Of a DNA stretch of 64,000 nucleotides, positions 58,905 to 64,000 are shown piece by piece (position 1 is the stretch's first letter; the number at the start of each line of letters is the position of its first letter). The notes beneath the pieces were generated by a model. That model was not told the origin of the DNA, made no database searches, and worked only from the letters and a program-made list of their open reading frames with translations. Location: NCBI RefSeq assembly GCF_009720745.1, contig NZ_WNKX01000003.1, positions 306,524 to 370,523 on the forward strand, in the 5' to 3' direction. Source of the stretch: Massilia eburnea (GTDB lineage Bacteria > Pseudomonadota > Gammaproteobacteria > Burkholderiales > Burkholderiaceae_D). A program made the translations under genes and the position numbers.

Positions 58905-59408
58905 CTACAGCAAGCTTGCCGCGGCGCGCTGAGCGATATTGCGCCGGGCAAATTCGAATACTTTTTGAGCGGCACGGGGCTCCTCAAGCGCCAACGCCAC
59001 GCACGCCGTCGTAAAGTGGTCCAACTTGAATTGCGGGTGCGGATGGCGATTCTGCTCCGACTTCTGCAGCGCCAGCAACAGCAAATACTGCGGGCGCCAG
59101 ATGGCCTCCTGTCGCCTTGCTGTCTCCTGGTCACGTAACACGAGCTTCGTGTGCAAGAACGTGAAGACGCGATTGACAGGATCGAGGCCGTCGAAGACCA
59201 GCGAAACGCACCCGCTGATCAAGTCCGGGTAGCGAAGCTTCGGAGAACAATTTTCCGGAGCACTGTACAAACCCTCCAGTGCCCGAAATTCCTCGATCCA
59301 TACGCGTGTAGCGACCGTCTCTCCACGGCGATGAGAATCGCCCTGCCGATCACCCGCAATCACCTGTCGGAGTTGAGGAAGATCGGTAATTGAATGCGCT
59401 GTAGTCAT
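58905..59408 (-). CDS. Hypothetical protein upstream of the transfer operon, 167 residues
   Basis: Starts at 59408 (GGAAGCGAC site); an in-frame ATG at 59447 with a GGAGTGAG site is also plausible. A cytoplasmic, helical protein with a RVWIEEFRALEGLYSAPE block, a YPDLISGCVSLVFDGLDPVNRVF segment and an AAQKVFEFARRNIAQRAAASLL tail. It may regulate or initiate transfer, but no motif shows this. Confidence 0.6.
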   Translation of the reverse strand: MTTAHSITDLPQLRQVIAGDRQGDSHRRGETVATRVWIEEFRALEGLYSAPENCSPKLRYPDLISGCVSLVFDGLDPVNRVFTFLHTKLVLRDQETARRQEAIWRPQYLLLLALQKSEQNRHPHPQFKLDHFTTACVALALEEPRAAQKVFEFARRNIAQRAAASLL

Positions 59409-59740
59409 GTCGCTTCCGGTTGGATGTTTTCGAAGTGATTTCAGCATACTCACTCCAAGACTCCGATTCACCCAAAAAGGGTACGCCAAAACCGGGGCTT
59501 TCGCGGTTGGTGCGCGACGTGCATATGCAAATCCGGTGAACTCGAAGCTTGGCGACCATTATTGAATGTATGGGGGCTTAATCGCCGAATGCGTCTCCGG
59601 AAATTTTGGGCTCTACTGCACTTGCGGAGCGTGAGATTTCGCGCATTTTTCAAATGAGCAACATGATATGCTAACGGGTTGAGGCGAGGTGTGGCCAAGA
59701 CCAGGCGTCGCGGCCGGATTTTGAAACATCAGAAGGATCA
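59409..59740. other. Intergenic region between divergent blocks
   Basis: It separates the leftward transfer cluster from the rightward array. No gene is supported; promoters for both sides are expected here. The AT content rises around 59640-59670. Confidence 0.4.
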
Positions 59741-59992
59741 ATGTTCGTGGGAATTGAGTACAAAATTAAGTTTGTCATGCCGATGGATTTCGACCCGTCG
59801 GCATTGCTCAGAAAGTTGCCGAGCCCAATTGAGCGCTCTGCTATGGCTGAGATTTACAACTACGCGGTTGAATCGGACGGATTCTATTTTGTCGACCATC
59901 TGGTGAATCGGGAGATTGCCTCAGTCGCGCTGCGATTGTTCATTGACGAGGCTCTAACCCATTCGCCGTCGATCCAGATCATCGAACCATGA
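59741..59992 (+). CDS. Small acidic protein, 83 residues
   Basis: An AGAAGGATCA site precedes the ATG. The protein begins MFVGIEYKIKFVMPMDFDPSAL and is alpha/beta-looking with an acidic IYNYAVESDGFYFVDHLVN segment. It lies first in the plus-strand array. It resembles small immunity-type proteins in size and charge; family not certain. Confidence 0.6.
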   Translation: MFVGIEYKIKFVMPMDFDPSALLRKLPSPIERSAMAEIYNYAVESDGFYFVDHLVNREIASVALRLFIDEALTHSPSIQIIEP

Positions 59993-60008
59993 AAGCTTGT
60001 GACGTGCC

Positions 60009-60032
60009 TTAACGGCCAGCATCTGTCGGACG
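60009..60032 (+). repeat. 3'-tag repeat copy
   Basis: The sequence TTAACGGCCAGCATCTG followed by TCGGACG, 16 bp after the stop of the previous gene. It keeps AACGGCCA and CGGACG with a longer spacer. Confidence 0.65.
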
Positions 60033-60061
60033 ATTTCAACATCAGTTCTAATACACGCGAT

Positions 60062-60673
60062 ATGACGAAATCTTTAGTTTTAGCATTTTTCCTAAGCTCT
60101 TGGTCCTTTCAAGTTGACGCGCAAGTGTTGGTTCAGGCTGCACATACAGCTCTCCAGCCTCAAATTGGACGCGATGCTGATGGCTTCAAACTCTGTGGAG
60201 TACGGGCGCTGGTACTTGATAAGAAGCCCACTGTGATTGAAGCCTACGATTTTTCGATCAATCTCCGTGCCGACATGTTTGACGGCCTGATCAAGGCAGG
60301 TAAATCGACGACAACACTCAAAGATTTCAATAGGGGGATCACCTCCTCTAAGGCCGTTGTGCCCGCGCCCGTCGCCTTTTGGATTGCCAACGAACTTAAT
60401 GGAAAGCCTCTGATGCCGACGTCGGTCATCCCGGCAGAAACCCCAGGGTTCATTCTTGCTGGAGGCGATTTCGTGCAATCCTGGGAAACGATTTTGGCGA
60501 TCATGAAGGGAGAGCGGATGCAAATGGCCTTGCGTTACAAGAACCAAGGTATTGATACCGTTGTCAGTTTCTCAGGATCATTGAAGGATGAAGAGCAAAA
60601 ACCACTTTTTGCGTGTCTCGAAGGATTGCAAGAGCGGATCGTGAATGAGGCATCTCAGGCATCGAAAAAATAG
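60062..60673 (+). CDS. Secreted hypothetical protein, 203 residues
   Basis: The ATG at 60062 starts a signal peptide (SLVLAFFLSSWSFQVDA, cleavage near AQV). The mature part is alpha/beta with a KLCGVRALVLDKKPTVIEAYD segment, a hydrophobic FILAGGDFVQSWETILAIMKG core and KDEEQKPLFACLEGLQ near the end. No known family is recognised. Probably periplasmic, and maybe an immunity protein for a periplasm-acting toxin; inference. Confidence 0.6.
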   Translation: MTKSLVLAFFLSSWSFQVDAQVLVQAAHTALQPQIGRDADGFKLCGVRALVLDKKPTVIEAYDFSINLRADMFDGLIKAGKSTTTLKDFNRGITSSKAVVPAPVAFWIANELNGKPLMPTSVIPAETPGFILAGGDFVQSWETILAIMKGERMQMALRYKNQGIDTVVSFSGSLKDEEQKPLFACLEGLQERIVNEASQASKK

Positions 60674-60696
60674 CTCAGCGCAAGCGGCATACTGCA

Positions 60697-60716
60697 TACG
60701 GCCAATTGCAGACGCT
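60697..60716 (+). repeat. 3'-tag repeat copy
   Basis: TACGGCCAATTGCAGACGCT, 24 bp after the stop codon of the preceding gene. Strong match to the consensus. Confidence 0.7.
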
Positions 60717-60762
60717 CATGTTATATTGCTAATTTACGATATGTAACGTAAGCGACGATTCG

Positions 60763-61095
60763 ATGCGGCAAACCATACTTTTCGTACTTTCAATGACCCT
60801 GTTGGCCAACACCATGGCAGATGAAGCTCCTTGCTCATCCGAGTATGAGCGTGGGCGGCGCGAAATTGGGGCATATGCCGAAATGGTAGGGATAATCGAG
60901 GGTACTATTTACGGCCATTCGCTTTCGATTTCCAGCTCGAATATTTGTTTGTCTGGAACACCTAAAGAGAAGGTCCAGAAAATTGCTAAGGCTTTTACGA
61001 GCCAAGGCAATGCTGAGACCACTTTGGAGTTCGACGACGTGCCTTCAAAAAAGCAGGCCACAAAATTCCTGGAGCGCTTCTTTCCCTGCAAGTAA
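60763..61095 (+). CDS. Rap1a/Tai-like secreted protein, 110 residues
   Basis: A signal peptide (MRQTILFVLSMTLLANTMA) is followed by a small domain with YAEMVGIIEGTIYGHS, NICLSG, VQKIAKAF and a C-terminal FLERFFPCK. This order (a GYxxG-type helix, an FCLP-like turn, a QLxxxVxxYL-like helix and a final AFPC) resembles Rap1a/Tai proteins, known immunity factors for periplasmic T6SS effectors. Four cysteines are present. The match is by pattern, not by alignment. Confidence 0.5.
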   Translation: MRQTILFVLSMTLLANTMADEAPCSSEYERGRREIGAYAEMVGIIEGTIYGHSLSISSSNICLSGTPKEKVQKIAKAFTSQGNAETTLEFDDVPSKKQATKFLERFFPCK

Positions 61096-61100
61096 GACAC

Positions 61101-61123
61101 GCTAACGGCCAGATGCGGACGTT
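61101..61123 (+). repeat. 3'-tag repeat copy
   Basis: GCTAACGGCCAGATGCGGAC followed by GTT, 5 bp after the stop of the Rap1a-like gene. It is nearly the consensus and can form an imperfect TAACG/CGTT hairpin. Confidence 0.75.
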
Positions 61124-61148
61124 TGAAAGCCTTTTGCGAGGAACAACA

Positions 61149-61466
61149 ATGGGAGTAATAGTCCCCAACGAATATACGCAGTACGTCATGGAGCATGGCT
61201 GCTTTGAGGGACTCACTGCAGATGAGACAGAACCAGGCTATGTCGAACTTTGGCCGCTAGATGCAATCCATGGGAACAATCGAGACATAGAGATAGAAAA
61301 ATATGCTGCTGGCTTCGTTGCCTTTGCTGGTAATGGCGGCGGTGAGGTCTTGGCGTTTGACGCTACCGGTGCAGTATTCATGTTGCCCCTGATTGGCATG
61401 GCACCTGACTGCGCGAAGCGCATCGCAGAAGACTTTCGGTCGCTGACACAGCGATTTGTTCGGTAA
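61149..61466 (+). CDS. SUKH (SMI1/KNR4) family protein, 105 residues
   Basis: The ATG at 61149 follows a CGAGGAAC site. The second half has GFVAFAGNGGGEVLAFDATG and FMLPLIGMAPDCAKRIAEDF, the SMI1/KNR4 (SUKH) signature with its glycine-rich turn and IGMxxxxxxxIA pattern. SUKH proteins are commonly immunity proteins of contact-dependent or polymorphic toxin systems. The TAA stop is shared with the following repeat motif. No toxin gene is nearby. Confidence 0.75.
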   Translation: MGVIVPNEYTQYVMEHGCFEGLTADETEPGYVELWPLDAIHGNNRDIEIEKYAAGFVAFAGNGGGEVLAFDATGAVFMLPLIGMAPDCAKRIAEDFRSLTQRFVR

Positions 61467-61487
61467 CGGCCAATTGCTGACGCTAAC
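61464..61487 (+). repeat. 3'-tag repeat copy that includes the stop codon
   Basis: TAACGGCCAATTGCTGACGC followed by TAAC. The first TAA is the stop codon of the SUKH gene, so the motif is joined directly to the coding sequence. Confidence 0.75.
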
Positions 61488-61509
61488 TGTAAAGATGGAG
61501 TGATTAAGA

Positions 61510-61866
61510 TTGAAAGCAGAAGAACTCTTTCTGATTGAGGTTGCGAAAATCCATCGCTATTGGGTGAAGACTGCGACGCAAGTTCTCACTGATGAGTCGG
61601 CGGATCTGTTTGCTTTTGAAAATGAAGATGGAATTCGGCAGTTGCAGGCGGCGATCAAATCGGCCAATTGCCAGGAGCAGGTTGAATCTTTCATTGATCA
61701 AATCTCGGCTGGCGTCGTGCACAGCATTCTCGCTGGACTTGATGGTTCCGGATCTTTGAAAGAGATTTCCGGTGTCAGTCTTGTTGATGTGGACGGCCAA
61801 CCTTTGGTAACGTATCTTCATGAGCTTTGGCCGGACCATTATATGAATCAAACATCGTCTAGTTGA
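61510..61866 (+). CDS. Hypothetical immunity-like protein, 118 residues
   Basis: A TTG start with a GATGGAG site. A helical acidic protein with FLIEVAKIHRYWVKTATQVL and VDVDGQPLVTYLHELWPDH near the end. It carries no signal peptide. The size and position within the array suggest a further immunity-type protein; the family is not recognised. Confidence 0.55.
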   Translation: MKAEELFLIEVAKIHRYWVKTATQVLTDESADLFAFENEDGIRQLQAAIKSANCQEQVESFIDQISAGVVHSILAGLDGSGSLKEISGVSLVDVDGQPLVTYLHELWPDHYMNQTSSS

Positions 61867-61884
61867 TGAGATGACTCTTTCGGC

Positions 61885-61905
61885 TGACGGCCAGAAGCGG
61901 ACCTT
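61885..61905 (+). repeat. 3'-tag repeat copy
   Basis: TGACGGCCAGAAGCGGACCT plus T, close to consensus, 18 bp after the stop of the preceding gene. Confidence 0.7.
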
Positions 61906-61960
61906 GAAGAGTCTCGTCTGGTCCAGCGGTCAGCTACGCCCGCCTTTTTTGGAGTTGAGG

Positions 61961-62398
61961 TTGAAAGCACTTGCGCACATTTTTCTTCTAGGGACTTGCA
62001 TTCTGGCCCAAGCCAACGATGATGTGATTGGCTGCTATTCGGTGCGTACTGCGGCCGTGGACGAATCTACCTCGCAGCTCAAACAGCCAGAACATCTCGT
62101 TCCTGCAAAGGATATTCGCCTCATGTCCGAACATGAAAACGCGCCGTGGACCGGAAGTTCGGAATTTCGAGTGATACCTGCGCATTCCTCGGATAGGTTC
62201 AACTATTCAGCGGCATACTGGGCACTGGAGAGGAAGACGCTTTCGATAACTTGGAGTAGCAATGGCCTTTCTGGTGTGCAGATGACTTTGACACCTACCA
62301 AAGATGGATTTGAGGGGACCGTCGAAAATTTTTGGGACTTTCCGCCTTATGCGGCTGACAAGAGGCGGGTAGTCTTGACACGCCGGACGTGCGATTGA
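61961..62398 (+). CDS. Secreted hypothetical protein, 145 residues
   Basis: A TTG at 61961 (GGAGTTGAGG site) opens a signal peptide (KALAHIFLLGTCILAQAN). The mature protein is beta-rich (SEFRVIPAHSSDRFNYSA, then ITWSSNGLSGVQMTLTPTK) with three cysteines. An ATG start at 61871 is possible but would place the signal peptide internally, so the later start is preferred. Confidence 0.55.
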   Translation: MKALAHIFLLGTCILAQANDDVIGCYSVRTAAVDESTSQLKQPEHLVPAKDIRLMSEHENAPWTGSSEFRVIPAHSSDRFNYSAAYWALERKTLSITWSSNGLSGVQMTLTPTKDGFEGTVENFWDFPPYAADKRRVVLTRRTCD

Positions 62399-62450
62399 AT
62401 CCGGTAACAAAGCACGCACTTTCCACAACAGCAAAATGCTATTCTGGCTG

Positions 62451-62478
62451 CGGTCGGCCGCGCTCGGCCAGAAACAGT
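62451..62478 (+). repeat. 3'-tag repeat copy (degenerate)
   Basis: CGGTCGGCCGCGCTCGGCCA followed by GAAACAGT. It retains the GGCCA-GAA pattern with the right half diverged (CAGT for CGGAC). Confidence 0.4.
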
Positions 62479-62502
62479 CTCAATATCTATTGAAATGAAG
62501 CT

Positions 62503-63192
62503 ATGAAGCGTATTTCACGGTGGTTGCTCGGTATGATTACCGTTACTCCATTTTTTTCGCAGGCGCAGGTTACTTGCCCTAAAGAGCTAAAGTGGATTGA
62601 TGCAACTTATGCAGAACGAAAAATTACGCGAGATGGTCAAATTGAGAGCGCCAAAATTGAAGCTTTCTTGAATGCCTCAGTAATCCATGTAGACATCGGT
62701 AACGTTCAGTCTGGCATGATTGAGATTTTTCCTAAGAATCATGCCGACTCGATTCGGCTGACATTCGGCCGCGACCGTCCCAAGCCCTCCGATTTTGCTG
62801 AAGTTTCGATGTTGGTTGAGCCACCCATGACCAATGCAGCGTGGCCTCGAATGATGGGGCCGTGTGCAGTCTCCAGCGGCACCGATATCGAATTTGATGA
62901 AAGTGATGTTCCCGATTTCATTGAGGCCCATGCTAATAACATCCCTAAGTTCAAGGGGATCATAAGACGCGATGGCCTGAACGTGAGTTATTCGATGAAG
63001 GTTGAGAGCGGTGAGCGTTGGCAGGGCGAGTTGAATTATTCAAGAGATTTGCAGAGCTTTGACCTACAAACCGATGTGCAGGGATGGCACGTGTTTCGTG
63101 CGAACACATATATAAAAACGCTTCCGTCTGGCGCACCAGTTTCGCTGCTCTCGGTAATTGAGCACATGCCATCTACCGAGCAGAAAGAATGA
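62503..63192 (+). CDS. Secreted hypothetical protein, 229 residues
   Basis: A signal peptide (MKRISRWLLGMITVTPFFSQAQ) followed by a beta-rich domain with an N-terminal cysteine (VTCPKELKWID), a VEPPMTNAAWPRMMGPCA segment and an acidic DIEFDESDVPDFIEAH region. Probably periplasmic. No family is recognised. Members of this size with an early cysteine are common in immunity-like arrays. Confidence 0.6.
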   Translation: MKRISRWLLGMITVTPFFSQAQVTCPKELKWIDATYAERKITRDGQIESAKIEAFLNASVIHVDIGNVQSGMIEIFPKNHADSIRLTFGRDRPKPSDFAEVSMLVEPPMTNAAWPRMMGPCAVSSGTDIEFDESDVPDFIEAHANNIPKFKGIIRRDGLNVSYSMKVESGERWQGELNYSRDLQSFDLQTDVQGWHVFRANTYIKTLPSGAPVSLLSVIEHMPSTEQKE

Positions 63193-63260
63193 AATTTATT
63201 TTCACGCCATGAATTCGCGACAGGCGGCTATGGGGCGAATGCTTCAGCCTGACGACCGAG

Positions 63261-63284
63261 TACAATCGGCCAGAAGCCGTCGCT
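63261..63284 (+). repeat. 3'-tag repeat copy (diverged)
   Basis: TACAATCGGCCAGAAGCCGT followed by CGCT, keeping CGGCCAGAAGC with a diverged right half (CGTC for GGAC). It lies 68 bp after the stop of the preceding gene. Confidence 0.5.
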
Positions 63285-63323
63285 CGCAATTGGCTCCCAA
63301 GGATTTAAACTCACGACAATCGA

Positions 63324-63854
63324 ATGACTTCAGAAGTATCGATTTATAGGCACTTTGGGGACCAGACCCAATTCGCCATTGTTTGCGCTCATGAACCGTT
63401 TGGAAGTGAGCCACGCCACGTGTTTGGCAGAATGTGCATTCGCGCAGGCGATAAGGTACTAGGTGATTTTGACGAGCCGGCCTGCATGCTGAACGTGACT
63501 GCGAGCCACCTTCAGGCTGTCCTGGAGCATCTTCCACAGATGGATTGCACACTTTTCCAGGAACAGAGCGATGCATTATCATGGGACCTCATCGACAAGG
63601 CGCTTTACCTTGACGATGACCGTTCAACTGAAGAAGTTGTCGCGGATTCTAAACGCTTTTCCCGATACGACTTTCTGACTAACGGCGGTGAGTCATTCGA
63701 CAATTCGAAATCCTTCATAGTTCGAGACGGTGGCAGTGTACGATTGCTTTTTAAAAGGGGCGATGACGCTTTAGAAAGCATGAAAGTGGAAGTCGGAACA
63801 TTTTGCGCAGTTGTACGCGGGTTCCTTGATTGGGTTGATCAAGGCGGGAAGTAG
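63324..63854 (+). CDS. Imm42-like hypothetical protein, 176 residues
   Basis: A cytoplasmic acidic protein. The start FGDQTQFAIVCAHE with a following FGRMCIRAGDKVLGDFD segment recalls the Imm42 immunity family (a KFAI strand, a glycine-containing turn and a second short sheet). It continues with a LSWDLIDKALYLDDDRST acidic stretch and a C-terminal VEVGTFCAVVRGFLDWVDQG. The family call is tentative. It is followed by two partial copies of the 3' repeat. Confidence 0.5.
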   Translation: MTSEVSIYRHFGDQTQFAIVCAHEPFGSEPRHVFGRMCIRAGDKVLGDFDEPACMLNVTASHLQAVLEHLPQMDCTLFQEQSDALSWDLIDKALYLDDDRSTEEVVADSKRFSRYDFLTNGGESFDNSKSFIVRDGGSVRLLFKRGDDALESMKVEVGTFCAVVRGFLDWVDQGGK

Positions 63855-63891
63855 CGGCCAACTTGACGGCATGCGGCCAATTGCGGACCGT
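63855..63891 (+). repeat. Tandem 3'-tag repeat copies
   Basis: GCGGCCAACTTGACGGC lies immediately after the stop codon and is followed by GCGGCCAATTGCGGACCGTC, so two copies, the first incomplete, are in tandem. The second is close to consensus. Confidence 0.65.
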
Positions 63892-63918
63892 CACAGGAAT
63901 ATTTTAGAGGAGAGTGCG

Positions 63919-64000
63919 ATGCTTGAAAGGCTAAGATGGTCTGCGCAATCAATCGCCCAGCCTTCAGCGGTTCAAATTGCACTTTTCCCAGAATTCGTCG
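63919..64000 (+). CDS. Start of a further gene in the array, truncated by window end
   Basis: The ATG at 63919 follows a GAGGAGAG site and opens a frame (MLERLRWSAQSIAQPSAVQI) that runs off the window. The context predicts another small array gene; no family is visible. Confidence 0.5.
   Translation, partial: MLERLRWSAQSIAQPSAVQIALFPEFV

Noticed and set aside
60009..63891. The 3' repeats as ordinary intrinsic terminators
   Set aside because: Most copies have imperfect stems and no T-run after them, and the conserved sequence is more specific than a terminator needs. A terminator role for single copies, such as the one at 34166, is not excluded.

Overview
The window (64 kb) looks like part of a large mobile element, either an integrative conjugative element or a conjugative plasmid, from a betaproteobacterium. 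The Burkholderiales, and within them Oxalobacteraceae-like bacteria, fit best. This rests on the GC-rich core genes, a complete F-type (MPF_F) type IV secretion operon, PRTRC-system proteins D and E, a tyrosine recombinase, an SbcCD-like pair and many small genes without known function. No rRNA, tRNA or CRISPR array was seen.

Layout. 1-5 kb: the end of an SbcD-like phosphoesterase, an SbcC-like ATPase and a PRTRC protein E-like gene on the plus strand, closed by a 17-bp perfect hairpin. 5-7 kb: small unknown genes. 7.7-10.3 kb: a TetR regulator with an SDR and a quinone-oxidoreductase gene, with matching palindromic operators before the TetR and SDR genes. 11-13.4 kb: a decayed zone with RND-pump and IS remnants. 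13.4-16 kb: an RNB-domain exoribonuclease and a universal-stress-protein gene broken by two homopolymer frameshifts. 16.6-20.7 kb: small unknown genes. 20.7-23.9 kb: a FadE-like acyl-CoA dehydrogenase and small genes. 23.9-25.3 kb: a tyrosine recombinase and a truncated Mrr-like nuclease. 26.6-28.8 kb: an operon of PRTRC protein D (actin/ParM-like), a small partner and a Cas4-like nuclease apparently split over two adjacent genes. 29.5-32 kb: a single-domain response regulator and a divergent GST/AraC pair.

32.3-39 kb is an A+T-richer accessory zone of small genes (one Imm22-like), an XRE regulator and an S49 peptidase. 40-58.8 kb is the transfer operon on the minus strand. In transcription order it reads lytic transglycosylase, OmpA-like lipoprotein, pilin, TraL, E, K, B, DsbC, V, C, TrbI, S26 peptidase TraF, W, U, TrbC, N, an unknown periplasmic protein, thioredoxin-like TraF, H and G. 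Many of these genes overlap by a few bases, so translational coupling is likely. The coupling protein and relaxase are not in the window. 59.7-64 kb is a second A+T-richer array of small genes on the plus strand, with SUKH-, Rap1a/Tai- and Imm42-like products.

The most unusual observation is that the small genes at 33.1-35.8 kb (minus) and at 60.0-63.9 kb (plus) are followed, just 3' of the stop codon, by copies of one short motif. Its approximate consensus in gene orientation is AACGGCCArnnGCGGACgtt. In two places the motif itself supplies the TAA stop. The two blocks lie on either side of the transfer operon and look like gene-cassette arrays with a shared 3' tag, rich in immunity-like or secreted small proteins and without an integron integrase in view. 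The second notable item is the split Cas4-like nuclease attached to the actin-like segregation operon.
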